From assembly GCA_965223245.1 (NCBI GenBank), contig CBDCVY010000013.1, positions 1,550,001 through 1,614,000 of the forward strand: DNA of 64,000 bases, in the 5' to 3' direction. Below, in pieces: positions 18,423-26,440 of this stretch. A program made the translations under genes and the position numbers. The notes under the pieces are model-generated. The model made no database searches. It was not told the origin of the DNA and saw only the letters and a program-made list of their open reading frames with translations. Source of the DNA: CBDCVY01 sp965223245 (lineage in GTDB: Bacteria > Nitrospinota > Nitrospinia > Nitrospinales > Nitrospinaceae). Each line of letters starts with the position of its first letter. Position 1 is the first letter of the stretch.

Positions 18423-19283
18423 TTATAAAATTTTTCCAAAAGTAGATAAAACCGGATGGGATAATAATTTAATATCATTTTTAGATAATGAAGGATGCCA
18501 AAGGTCAACTATAAAAACAACTCGAGTTTTTTCGCCTTCATGGACAACTTCATGCTCAAAAGCATCGTCAAAAACAATGCATTTACTTTGTACCCAAGGC
18601 CGGGCTTCAGAACCCACACGAATTTTTACGGTATCTTCCGGTACGTAAATCCCCAGATGGTGTCTTAATCTTAAATTGGATGACCCAGTGTGAGGCAAAA
18701 TATGGGTTTCTGGAATTACTTCGGAAAATTCAACAAATCCAAAGTTTTTACATAGAGGAAACTTTTCGACTAATGCAGTTGTCTTGGGAAGCAACTCACA
18801 CAATTCTTTATTTTTTTTTCCATTCACCCCGTAGAGAAGCATTCCCTTCCATTTTCCGCCCTCGACTACCGTCCTATTATCCGGATGCGTTCCAACAGAG
18901 GCTTTTGCTTTTTCAAATTCATCAATTATAACTTCAGCATTTTCTTCCAAAGTATTAGCTAATTCATTTTTTTCATCAAACCAAGGTTGCGTGGGAAGAC
19001 CAACGCAATGCCAAACACTTGGCCAAGTTTGATCTAAACCCCGGTTTTGTGGTTCTTCAAAATATAGTGTCCCTAAACCATAATTTTTTGCAGTTTCATC
19101 AGTTTTACGCTTAAACAGGAGCCAAGTAAGAATATGTAAAACTCCACTAAAGCTCACTACAAACTTTAATGGCAACCCATACCAAAATAAACTACGAATA
19201 TTTGGGCTATCATATTTTTTCATTAAACGACGGAGGACCCAACAATCTCCAACAAATTTTAAAAAACAACAAATTGTTTTCAT
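18423..19283 (-). CDS. aspartyl/asparaginyl beta-hydroxylase family 2-oxoglutarate dioxygenase
   Basis: A 286-residue protein with a double-stranded beta-helix Fe(II)/2-oxoglutarate domain (about 165-262). The probable iron ligands are H209 (NLRLRHHLGI) and H244 (FDDAFEHEVVHEG), and R255 in TRVVFIVDLWHP should hold 2-oxoglutarate. Residues 30-57 are hydrophobic and may be a membrane anchor, as in LpxO, which hydroxylates lipid A acyl chains. Whether this enzyme acts on lipid A, a protein or a small molecule cannot be told. It converges on aguA with only 6 bases between the stops. Confidence 0.85.
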   Translation of the reverse strand: MKTICCFLKFVGDCWVLRRLMKKYDSPNIRSLFWYGLPLKFVVSFSGVLHILTWLLFKRKTDETAKNYGLGTLYFEEPQNRGLDQTWPSVWHCVGLPTQPWFDEKNELANTLEENAEVIIDEFEKAKASVGTHPDNRTVVEGGKWKGMLLYGVNGKKNKELCELLPKTTALVEKFPLCKNFGFVEFSEVIPETHILPHTGSSNLRLRHHLGIYVPEDTVKIRVGSEARPWVQSKCIVFDDAFEHEVVHEGEKTRVVFIVDLWHPSLSKNDIKLLSHPVLSTFGKIL

Positions 19284-19428
19284 AAAGCTACTTATTCTTA
19301 TAATAATTTAAATTTATGTTTGACTCGCTTCAAAATGAGATTCAGGAAAGTTTTTACACTATAAAAGATATATGGATTTAAAATTTATTCCTTTAAATAG
19401 TATAACCGTACGAATCAAAAGATGAGAA

Positions 19429-19746
19429 TTAATCGTTAGAAATTGTTTTTTCGGGGAGGCTAGGACGATTTAATTTTTGCAATTCCGAGTTTAAGAAATT
19501 GATGGTTTTATCTTGCCTGCGTATAACTGAGCGAAGTTTCAGCTGAGCAAAAGTGCCACTGATCCATGCAATTAAAAATCCCAATCCTAAAGAACATAAA
19601 ACCACAATTAAAAGTGGAATCTGGATATTATGTGAATTTAAATGAAAATCATAAAAACTCACTTCAACCAAATCCATGTTTTTAACTGCAAAAACAGCAA
19701 TTAAAATGGCAAAAAGGATTACAAATATAATTTTTATAATGGCCAT
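19429..19746 (-). CDS. LapA (DUF1049)-domain membrane protein
   Basis: A 105-residue inner-membrane protein with two helices (about 1-22 and 41-65) separated by a short loop containing NMDLVEVSFYDF, then a cytoplasmic coiled-coil tail rich in Arg, Lys, Leu and Gln. This is the LapA/YciS layout. In E. coli LapA works with LapB in controlling lipopolysaccharide synthesis through FtsH and LpxC; an ftsH gene is in this window but far away. No lapB lies beside it. Confidence 0.85.
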   Translation of the reverse strand: MAIIKIIFVILFAILIAVFAVKNMDLVEVSFYDFHLNSHNIQIPLLIVVLCSLGLGFLIAWISGTFAQLKLRSVIRRQDKTINFLNSELQKLNRPSLPEKTISND

Positions 19747-19772
19747 AATGGGTTGGAGTCGTATAGAAGAAA

Positions 19773-19811
19773 ATAATAAAGGCCTGAGATATTATCGCAC
19801 CTCAGGCCTTT
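19773..19811 (-). terminator. intrinsic terminator between the acidic-tailed protein gene and lapA-like gene
   Basis: An 11-bp perfect inverted repeat (AAAGGCCTGAG 19778-19788 with CTCAGGCCTTT 19801-19811) has a 12-base loop. On the minus strand it is followed by TTTATTATTTT. It lies about 20 bases after the end of the acidic protein gene. Confidence 0.8.
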
Positions 19812-19830
19812 AATTTAAACTAAATAAATT

Positions 19831-20733
19831 CTAATCTTCCTCTTCCTCTTCTTCATCCTCTTCTTCATCTTCCTCGTCTCCATCCTCTGCAGCTCCTTCA
19901 GATTCCAATTCAATTTGCCCAACGGGAGAAGCTTCTTCAGCAGGGGGTTCTTCCGCAGCGGGAGCAGGTGCTTCTTCAACAGGAGTTTCAGCGGGGGTTT
20001 CAGCTGCTGCCTCTACAGTAGGCGCTTCTTCAACCGGAGGTTCTTCTGCTGGAATTTCAGCGGGTGCCGCTGCCTCAGGAGAAGGGGCAGTTTCTTCCAT
20101 CGGTGGTGCAGGAACTGCCTCGTCCGGTGTTGGTAGGGATGCAGGGGGAATTCCCATTGAATTATCACCAAGTTCACTAAGTAAACTTTGAATCCCTGCA
20201 ACTACTTTATCAGATTTCGCTTGAATTCCAGCATCCGAACCTGATGTCACGCCCTTAATGGCAACCAATGCTCTTTTTAACTCTGTAACAGCTGCCTGTC
20301 TTTCATAATTTCCAAATCGCTGCTTTAAATCACTTACGTCTTGATCCACCCTGGAGAACCTATCGTCAACTTGCTGTTTGAGAGGTCCAAACTTTTGCTC
20401 AAGTGTATTTACAGCGGCATCTACATCCCCAACTTTAGAATCCAAATCTCTGATAAAAAACAGAATAAAAACAATTGCCAAAACTGCCATACCAAATCCC
20501 AAATAAGCAATGGCTTTAAGAAGACTCATTTCTTCTTTTTCCTCGTCAACATCTGGCACAGGTTTATTAAATTCCTCTTCAGTGTTATCTTTTTCTTCCG
20601 GTTTTCCTTGAGAATAATAGGAGCTAGCGTCTTCTTTTTCCTCCTTTTTAATTTCCTCTAAGCGTTCTTCCTCAGGCGTTTTACCTCCACCAGGCTTGTT
20701 TTCATTGGCATTATCCTGATCGTTCGTGGTCAT
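19831..20733 (-). CDS. single-pass membrane protein with coiled coil and Ala/Pro/Glu-rich acidic tail
   Basis: A 300-residue protein of unknown function with clear parts. Residues 1-70 are a charged Glu/Lys-rich cytoplasmic region, 73-94 a single membrane helix, and 96-150 a coiled coil with heptad hydrophobics (LDSKVGDVDAAVNTLEQ). Residues 195-270 form a low-complexity stretch with repeated EEAP, PAEEPP and ETPVEEAP units. The last 20 residues are almost all Asp or Glu. The tail could extend through or along the envelope, or bind cations or basic proteins; this is inference. GGAGGAG precedes the ATG. It ends at a strong hairpin. Confidence 0.85.
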   Translation of the reverse strand: MTTNDQDNANENKPGGGKTPEEERLEEIKKEEKEDASSYYSQGKPEEKDNTEEEFNKPVPDVDEEKEEMSLLKAIAYLGFGMAVLAIVFILFFIRDLDSKVGDVDAAVNTLEQKFGPLKQQVDDRFSRVDQDVSDLKQRFGNYERQAAVTELKRALVAIKGVTSGSDAGIQAKSDKVVAGIQSLLSELGDNSMGIPPASLPTPDEAVPAPPMEETAPSPEAAAPAEIPAEEPPVEEAPTVEAAAETPAETPVEEAPAPAAEEPPAEEASPVGQIELESEGAAEDGDEEDEEEDEEEEEED

Positions 20734-20935
20734 AGCTCCTCCAAATTGATTTCATCTAAAATAGTTCAAAGGGCGTACTTATATCCAATTTTGGAAATCC
20801 CTAATTAATTTTTTAAGGCGTTACCTCTTTTTATTCGACCAATTTTTCAATAATATATAGTTGAAAGGAACGCTGGAAGATTGAACCTTAAAGGCTCAAA
20901 TTTTACTCTATAAATGAAAGGCTTAAGGTCGAAAA

Positions 20936-21880
20936 ATGAAGAACGATCTTACTAATCAAACCCGTCTTTTGTCAAGGAAAATAAAGGCATTACGTCCAAA
21001 CTGGTGGCCTACCCTTATTCTTATAATCTGCTCTATTTTTTTTATTGAAAATCACTCGATTGCAAACCCATTAATAGATTTAAACCAGATAAAAAAAATT
21101 CCTCCCAAAGAAATAGTTTTTATTGATACTCGTCCCTATTGGAAGTTTTTATGGGGGCATATTCCCGGAGCCATTAATCTAAGTGATTGGAAAAAGTTTA
21201 CTCAGAAAAAAGGCCAAATTCCCGGCCTTTTAATTCAGGATAAATCTTGGATCGTATCTCAATTGAAATCTTTAGGATTAGACCATTCCAAGTCAATCAT
21301 TCTTTATGGTGACCCAACTGATAAATGGCGAACCGACGGTCGATTTTTTTGGATGCTTGAATATTATGGATTTAAAAGAGTTTTTCTTTTAAAAGGAGGT
21401 TTTAATAATTGGAAACAAGGGGATTTTCCCATTGAACGTGGAAAAGAAACAAAAAAAATTCCGTCAAATTTAAAAAAAGAAGACCTGATGTTTAATTCTT
21501 TGGTTTATGCAGATCAAAAGTGGATCCAAAAAAGGCTAAATTCTCCCAAATTTTCGATAATCGATAATAGAGAATTAACGGAATATGAAGGTGCAACTCC
21601 TTATGGTTCGCCCCGTGGAGGTCATATCCCAGGGGCAATCCATATCGACTGGAGAGATTTTTTTAACAATAAAGGAGCAATAAAACCGAAAGAGGTTTTA
21701 TATAAATTGCTCCAAGAATACAAAATTAAAACAGACCATGAAATTGTGGTCTATTGTACTGGAGGCGTTCGATCCGCAATGGCCTATTTTGTATTTAGAT
21801 ATTTAGGATTCAAGGTCCGCAATTATGATGGATCCTGGTGGGACTGGAGTAACAATTTTTCCCTACCCGTGGAATCCTGA
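20936..21880 (+). CDS. membrane-anchored tandem rhodanese (sulfurtransferase)
   Basis: A 314-residue protein with an N-terminal signal/anchor helix (about 24-38) and two rhodanese modules. The C-terminal module (about 185-310) has the catalytic loop CTGGVRS with C274 and the CH2A-like GSPRGGHIPGAIHIDW, so it can form a persulfide. The N-terminal module (about 48-168) keeps the fold signatures (VFIDTRPYWKFLWGHIPGAINL) but has GDPTDKW at the loop position and no cysteine, as in many two-domain thiosulfate sulfurtransferases. The anchor places it outside the cytoplasm. The acceptor is unknown. It is divergent from the acidic-tailed protein gene. Confidence 0.9.
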   Translation: MKNDLTNQTRLLSRKIKALRPNWWPTLILIICSIFFIENHSIANPLIDLNQIKKIPPKEIVFIDTRPYWKFLWGHIPGAINLSDWKKFTQKKGQIPGLLIQDKSWIVSQLKSLGLDHSKSIILYGDPTDKWRTDGRFFWMLEYYGFKRVFLLKGGFNNWKQGDFPIERGKETKKIPSNLKKEDLMFNSLVYADQKWIQKRLNSPKFSIIDNRELTEYEGATPYGSPRGGHIPGAIHIDWRDFFNNKGAIKPKEVLYKLLQEYKIKTDHEIVVYCTGGVRSAMAYFVFRYLGFKVRNYDGSWWDWSNNFSLPVES

Positions 21881-21889
21881 AGTTTTTAT

Positions 21890-22321
21890 TTAATGGTGAG
21901 AACCTTCTCCCATTCCTCCAGGCGCTCCTCCATAAGGTGCACCCATAGGTGGTCCATTGTGTGACCCTTCTTCATGTTCATGATTAGAACCTTCATGATT
22001 TCCCCCTGGTCCACTGCCCATCATGGGTGCCGGTCTACCCAACGACTCAGAAGCATGAGTGAGTGCCTCGTTATAGTGTTTCAGTGCTTCCTTTGCATGC
22101 TGAATGGCAACGGTTCCATGTTGCTTTAATTCTTGAGAAGCATCTTTTAAATTTAAACTAAACTCTAAATGTTTAATCATTTCTTGGAGGTGCAAATATC
22201 CTTCTTCACCATGACCTAACCCCACACTAGCATGACCACTAGCCTGAGACCAACCTGCTTTGGATGAAAAAGCAATCAATAATGCCACCAGGAATGTCAT
22301 GGGAATGCCAAATCGTTTCAT
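21890..22321 (-). CDS. small periplasmic His/Gly-rich protein, SmbP-like
   Basis: A 143-residue exported protein. GGAG stands before the ATG at 22321, six codons inside the longest frame, so I start there. A signal peptide (about 1-25, ending SKAGWSQA) is followed by a helical, histidine-spaced region with HLQEMIKHLEF, HAKEALKHYNEALTHA, like the small metal-binding protein SmbP of Nitrosomonas. The last 45 residues are Gly, His, Pro and Met rich. The His and Met pattern suggests copper or nickel binding in the periplasm, but this is inference from composition. Its stop lies 9 bases beyond the rhodanese stop, on the opposite strand. Confidence 0.75.
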   Translation of the reverse strand: MKRFGIPMTFLVALLIAFSSKAGWSQASGHASVGLGHGEEGYLHLQEMIKHLEFSLNLKDASQELKQHGTVAIQHAKEALKHYNEALTHASESLGRPAPMMGSGPGGNHEGSNHEHEEGSHNGPPMGAPYGGAPGGMGEGSHH

Positions 22322-22411
22322 AATAATCTCCATTAACACCTTTATTAAGTGCTCAATATATTAAAAGAAAATGAAATAATTTATTGGATCTTAATCAATA
22401 ATTTTTCCACA

Positions 22412-22445
22412 AAATAAAAAAACCCCTAGGCTGGATGCCTAGGGG
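22412..22445 (-). terminator. intrinsic terminator after fliE
   Basis: A perfect 9-bp stem (CCCCTAGGC 22423-22431 with GCCTAGGGG 22437-22445) has a 5-base loop and, on the minus strand, is followed by seven Ts and an A/T-rich tail. It lies 27 bases after fliE, so no further flagellar gene follows in this unit. Confidence 0.93.
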
Positions 22446-22472
22446 AATTTTATCAAATATTGAGAAAGAAAT

Positions 22473-22793
22473 CTAAACTTGCATTCTCATAACTTCTTGG
22501 TAAGCGTCAACAATTTTGTTTCTTACCTGCATGGTCATTCTAAAGGCCAAGTCTGCTTTACTGACAGCAAGCATAGTTCCATGTACATTTTGAGAATCCC
22601 CGGAAGCTAAATTTTCAATCGCCTGATCTGCTTCCTTTTGAAGACTGTTAACCTTTTCAATTGACTGCGCTAAAGCACTCGCAAAGGACTCCTGATCCCC
22701 TTCTGTTTTACTTAGGGTGATCTTTCCATCCACCGAACTCATTCCCGGATTGAGGGCAGTTCTCAAATTATTTTTTAAAGTGATGTCTTCCAT
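22473..22793 (-). CDS. fliE: flagellar hook-basal body protein FliE
   Basis: A 106-residue protein, the normal FliE length. The C-terminal half carries the family signature: KADLAFRMTMQVRNKIVDAYQEVMRMQV. FliE is the adaptor between the MS ring and the rod and is exported through the flagellar type III apparatus. The gene is preceded by flgB with a 67-base gap in which the usual flgC is missing, and it ends at a strong terminator rather than running into fliF. Confidence 0.95.
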   Translation of the reverse strand: MEDITLKNNLRTALNPGMSSVDGKITLSKTEGDQESFASALAQSIEKVNSLQKEADQAIENLASGDSQNVHGTMLAVSKADLAFRMTMQVRNKIVDAYQEVMRMQV

Positions 22794-22860
22794 ATTACCC
22801 TTTAACTTATATGTTTACTAAGCTAACTCCCCAAATAGTTATTGTCAAACAAAGTTAAAA

Positions 22861-23286
22861 CTAACCTTGTACGGTCTCAGTAACTGCAGCACGTATAGTT
22901 GATCCGCGTTTAGCCATTAATTGAATAGCAGCATTATAGCCAATCTGATTTTCTGCTAATTTCATCATTTCATTGTCAATATTCACATTGTTACCATTAT
23001 TTTTAACGGGATCAGAATTTTCAATAGAATTGGCTATAAGATTACTGATTTCATTACTTCCTAAGCCCATATGTTTACTATGAGTTTTTTTCATTGAAAT
23101 TTCCCCATTACGGCCCATTACTTCTTTCAATTGCGATTGAAAGTCTACATCTTTAGCTATATATCCAGGCGTATCTAGATTGCTAATATTACTTGAAACA
23201 AGAAGGTGGCGCTGGGAATGAAAATCTAAAGATTTCTTTAATATTTTAGGTGTACGGTCTGAAAATAGTAGTTTATCTATTAGCAT
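22861..23286 (-). CDS. flgB: flagellar basal-body rod protein FlgB
   Basis: A 141-residue proximal rod protein. It has the rod-protein N-terminus (HLLVSSNISNLDTPGYIAKDVDFQ, a form of the SANIANxxTPGY motif) and the C-terminal FlgB pattern (NNVNIDNEMMKLAENQIGYNAAIQLM). The ATG follows GAGG and a near-consensus sigma-54 promoter ends about 20 bases upstream. In most flagellar operons flgB is followed by flgC and then fliE; here fliE follows directly. Confidence 0.94.
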   Translation of the reverse strand: MLIDKLLFSDRTPKILKKSLDFHSQRHLLVSSNISNLDTPGYIAKDVDFQSQLKEVMGRNGEISMKKTHSKHMGLGSNEISNLIANSIENSDPVKNNGNNVNIDNEMMKLAENQIGYNAAIQLMAKRGSTIRAAVTETVQG

Positions 23287-23308
23287 ATATTTACCTCAAT
23301 ATTTTGAA

Positions 23309-23324
23309 AGCAAAACTGATGCCA
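23309..23324 (-). promoter_or_regulatory. sigma-54 (-24/-12) promoter for flgB-fliE
   Basis: On the minus strand the sequence reads TGGCATCAGTTTTGCT, against the consensus TGGCACGNNNNTTGCW. The GG and GC elements have the required 10-base spacing. It lies 22 bases before the flgB ATG and next to a divergent gene for a sigma-54 activator. Confidence 0.85.
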
Positions 23325-23468
23325 TCATTTAACAAAACTGCCCTGTTTTTCACATAAATCAAAAGCATTGAATTTTGCTGAATTAAGCAAGAATTTCTGC
23401 CGTACATCTTGGAAATTTTCATTTTTATTAAATTGCTATGCAAATAATTCCCTTCTTAAACGTCAAAT

Positions 23469-23490
23469 AATTCATGTTTTTTCATGAATT
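23469..23490. repeat. perfect inverted repeat, possible operator or activator site
   Basis: AATTCATG (23469-23476) and CATGAATT (23483-23490) are separated by six Ts. It sits just upstream of the putative -35 box of the activator gene and about 145 bases upstream of the flgB sigma-54 promoter, a distance typical of enhancer sites. Confidence 0.5.
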
Positions 23491-23499
23491 AAAGAAATT

Positions 23500-23528
23500 T
23501 TGACGCAGGTCACAAAAGCACAGATTAT
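23500..23528 (+). promoter_or_regulatory. putative sigma-70 promoter of the sigma-54 activator gene
   Basis: TTGACG (23500-23505), a 17-base spacer and GATTAT (23523-23528) match the -35/-10 layout at five and four of six positions. A transcript would start near 23535, about 77 bases before the ATG. Confidence 0.45.
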
Positions 23529-23611
23529 CAGTTTAAATATTTATTGTGAGCAATATTTCCTAAATGTATTTATAATTAATCTAATTTTGAATATTTTTTC
23601 TACTCACTCCA

Positions 23612-26440
23612 ATGAAACTTTCCAACCTAGGCACCAAGCTTCAAAATTTTGACAAAGAAAACTTGTCTGACATCCTTCACTTTACAACCACGGGAATAAA
23701 GTCAATTTTTCAGTGTGATTCAGTAAGGTTTTATTTAGAAGACTTATATGAAGGAATGCTTATTTGTCATTATGTCGCTGGGCAAAATCAGCCTGATAAA
23801 CATCGTATCACCAAATATATTTCATCTAAGGAATCTATTTCCTCCCAGGCTTTCTATGATAACGCTGTCACGGTTTCCTGGGATATTGAGGGAGGCCTGA
23901 GTAATTTTCGAAACCCATATGAGTCTATTGCTGGAATTAAAAGTACCGCTGTTTTTCCTATCATGTTTCAAATGAGACCCATTGGTACCTTAAACCTTGA
24001 TTGGAATAAAGAGGGGCCCAATTTATCTACTAGCCAAATCGATTCTATTGTCACTTTTTTAACAACCATAAGTCCAATAATTCAAAAAGCAAAAAGCTAT
24101 CATCAGAAGATATCATTTTCTAAACATCTTGATAACGCACGTAAAAAGGATGGTGCTTGGCTAATGATGCGATCCGCAGTTAATTTAATTGAAAAATTAG
24201 AATTAGCTTCTGTTTTAATTCCATCTATTAAAACTCCTCAAACCATAAAAGAAATGGTCCCTTCTGACTTAGTGGAAATATTAGCGGTTTATACAAAAAA
24301 TATAGATCATGTTGGTATTTATGATAACAAGGAACAAATCAGTGTCTTAAAAGGTGATCATCTAATTAACAAAATCGTACATTATGACAAAAATAAGGGA
24401 CTCTTGATGAACAATGTGTTTCAAGAAACGATCTATCATAAAAATATAATGAATGAGCAGTTTTCACGCAAATCCATTGCAAGCAAAATAAATCTGGTCT
24501 CTTTATATCAAGTCCCTAAATACGATAAAGATTCTGGGCAATTCATATGTGCAGTCAATTACTACACCAGCGAACACTATGAATTCACTCCTTTTGAAAA
24601 AGGATTGCTGCAAGAACATGCCTCGATGGTAGAAAATTTAATTTTAGAGAAAAGTTCCACTCATATTGAAATTCAAGTATTAAGTGAAATCGAAGGTTTA
24701 TTATCTGAGACTGAAACCTCACTTCAAGTATTTCTACATAATATTTTGGCGAAAACATCCGAGTTGTTAGGAGCAGATTGTGGAACCATTAGTCTATTGC
24801 AGTTTATTGATGATACTCCTTGGTTGATTGTTGAAAGTGATGAAGGGAAACTAATAGGTGCCAAGTCTCGTGGATGGAAAAAAAATAAAATATCCCCGCT
24901 TCGTGTAGGAGGAAATGATTTACCACATGACTTAAGATCCCTTAATGGATATTGCGCTCATACGGCCCGGCCCGTTCTGTTTGAAGATGTTCATAACCCA
25001 GAAATAACTCAAGGGTTTTATAAAAACCTATCCCAATCTATACGGTCGGAATTAGCAGTTCCAATTATATTTGATAACCGTGTTCTCGGTGTGATCAATC
25101 AAGATAGTTTTCAAGTAAATTATTTTAATGAAGAACACAAAAATATTTTACAAATAATATCCAGCTTAATATCTCAAAGGGTTCATCATTTACTTCAAAT
25201 TGATGAAGTAAAAAGAGAAATGGCAGTTGTAAGAAAGGACATTGAATATCGTGATCCTAAAGTCTCTTCTTATTATTTAGGTAATGTCATCGGGAAAAGT
25301 CGAAAAATCCATAATTTAGTCAAACAAATTGATACGGTAGCAGAATCAATTTGCAATCGAATGTTGAATTGGAAACCTGGGAAACAATGGGAAGCACTTA
25401 TGGGCTTGCCTTGTTTATTAATTACAGGAAACACCGGGACCGGGAAAGAGTTTTTTTTCAATAATATTTATTCCAGAATATCGGAGATATTTAGTTCAAT
25501 TAAGGGCGCCGGGTTTCAACTTCCCGTAAGAAAAACCAACATTGCCGCATACAGTGGGGAACTTACTTATAGTGAATTATTTGGTCATAAAAAAGGAGCT
25601 TTCACTGGGGCTGAGTCTAATCGTCAAGGTATTTTAGAAGAAGCTGATGGGGGAATTGTCTTTCTGGATGAAATCGGAGATGCAGATCCAAAAACCCAAG
25701 TCCAGTTGTTAAGGTTTTTGGATACAGGGGCTTTTATGAGATTAGGAGAAAGCCAACCCAGATATTCTAGAATATTCCTGGTCGCCGCAACTAACAAAAA
25801 CCTAAATAAAGAAATTGAAGAAGGTCGGTTTCGCGAAGATTTGTATCATAGAATGAATGCCTTAACTTTTTATATTCCTTCGCTAAATCAACGTCGAGAA
25901 GACATAGAAGACTTAGCCACTCATTTTTTAGGCCGGTTATCTCAAACTTATAAAAGTGATCCTACAAGCAACACCCTCTACACCTTAGACTCAGAAGCTA
26001 TTGAACTATTAAAATCTTATAACTATAGAGGCAATGTTAGAGAATTGAAGAATATACTTTTGAGATCTGTAATGTTTAGCAAAGGCCCGCTGATTCAGCG
26101 TGAAGATATTATTGAGGCTAACAAAGATAATTGGTCAGAGCCGAATTCCATTTCTCAGGAAACTACGCAATTCGAAAAAAGCGTGTTAGAAGTTTTAGAG
26201 AATTCTGGAGGAACGTTTTGGTCGCATGTTTACGAACCTTTTAAAGATAAACAAATTACGCGGGATAATGTTAAAACCTTCATTGAAATAGCCAAAAATA
26301 AATATCAAGCCAATCTTCCGGGTTTAGCTCTTAAACTTGGTGTATGCAATACAGAATTTCGTAAGAATCCTAATGAATATAAAAAGTTTATTAGCTTTAA
26401 GAACTTCTTATACAAAACTATAAAAATATCTGAGGATTAA
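23612..26440 (+). CDS. GAF-domain sigma-54-dependent transcriptional activator
   Basis: A 942-residue enhancer-binding-type regulator. The first 550 residues look like up to three GAF-type sensor domains (about 15-160, 205-345, 360-515), the last being the clearest (SELLGADCGTISLL and VPIIFDNRVLGVINQDS). The AAA+ domain follows, with Walker A GNTGTGKE (606-613), the sigma-54 contact loop GAFTGA (662-667) intact, Walker B FLDE (684-687) and an arginine-finger region (FREDLYHRMNALTFYIP). The last 100 residues do not show the usual Fis-type helix-turn-helix but a different helical segment (WSHVYEPFKDKQITRDNVKTF). It is divergent from flgB, which has a sigma-54 promoter. Confidence 0.92.
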   Translation: MKLSNLGTKLQNFDKENLSDILHFTTTGIKSIFQCDSVRFYLEDLYEGMLICHYVAGQNQPDKHRITKYISSKESISSQAFYDNAVTVSWDIEGGLSNFRNPYESIAGIKSTAVFPIMFQMRPIGTLNLDWNKEGPNLSTSQIDSIVTFLTTISPIIQKAKSYHQKISFSKHLDNARKKDGAWLMMRSAVNLIEKLELASVLIPSIKTPQTIKEMVPSDLVEILAVYTKNIDHVGIYDNKEQISVLKGDHLINKIVHYDKNKGLLMNNVFQETIYHKNIMNEQFSRKSIASKINLVSLYQVPKYDKDSGQFICAVNYYTSEHYEFTPFEKGLLQEHASMVENLILEKSSTHIEIQVLSEIEGLLSETETSLQVFLHNILAKTSELLGADCGTISLLQFIDDTPWLIVESDEGKLIGAKSRGWKKNKISPLRVGGNDLPHDLRSLNGYCAHTARPVLFEDVHNPEITQGFYKNLSQSIRSELAVPIIFDNRVLGVINQDSFQVNYFNEEHKNILQIISSLISQRVHHLLQIDEVKREMAVVRKDIEYRDPKVSSYYLGNVIGKSRKIHNLVKQIDTVAESICNRMLNWKPGKQWEALMGLPCLLITGNTGTGKEFFFNNIYSRISEIFSSIKGAGFQLPVRKTNIAAYSGELTYSELFGHKKGAFTGAESNRQGILEEADGGIVFLDEIGDADPKTQVQLLRFLDTGAFMRLGESQPRYSRIFLVAATNKNLNKEIEEGRFREDLYHRMNALTFYIPSLNQRREDIEDLATHFLGRLSQTYKSDPTSNTLYTLDSEAIELLKSYNYRGNVRELKNILLRSVMFSKGPLIQREDIIEANKDNWSEPNSISQETTQFEKSVLEVLENSGGTFWSHVYEPFKDKQITRDNVKTFIEIAKNKYQANLPGLALKLGVCNTEFRKNPNEYKKFISFKNFLYKTIKISED

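Larger units (their letters stand above)
23287..23611. other. intergenic control region between flgB and the sigma-54 activator gene
   Basis: About 325 bases of AT-rich DNA between two divergent genes. It holds the flgB sigma-54 promoter at the left, a perfect inverted repeat (23469-23490) and a sigma-70-like promoter (23500-23528) facing the activator gene. I see no other gene in it. Confidence 0.7.

Noticed and set aside
20870..20935. Imperfect inverted repeat ACCTTAA...TTAAGGT before the rhodanese gene
   Set aside because: Seven bases with a long spacer in AT-rich DNA; expected by chance often enough.
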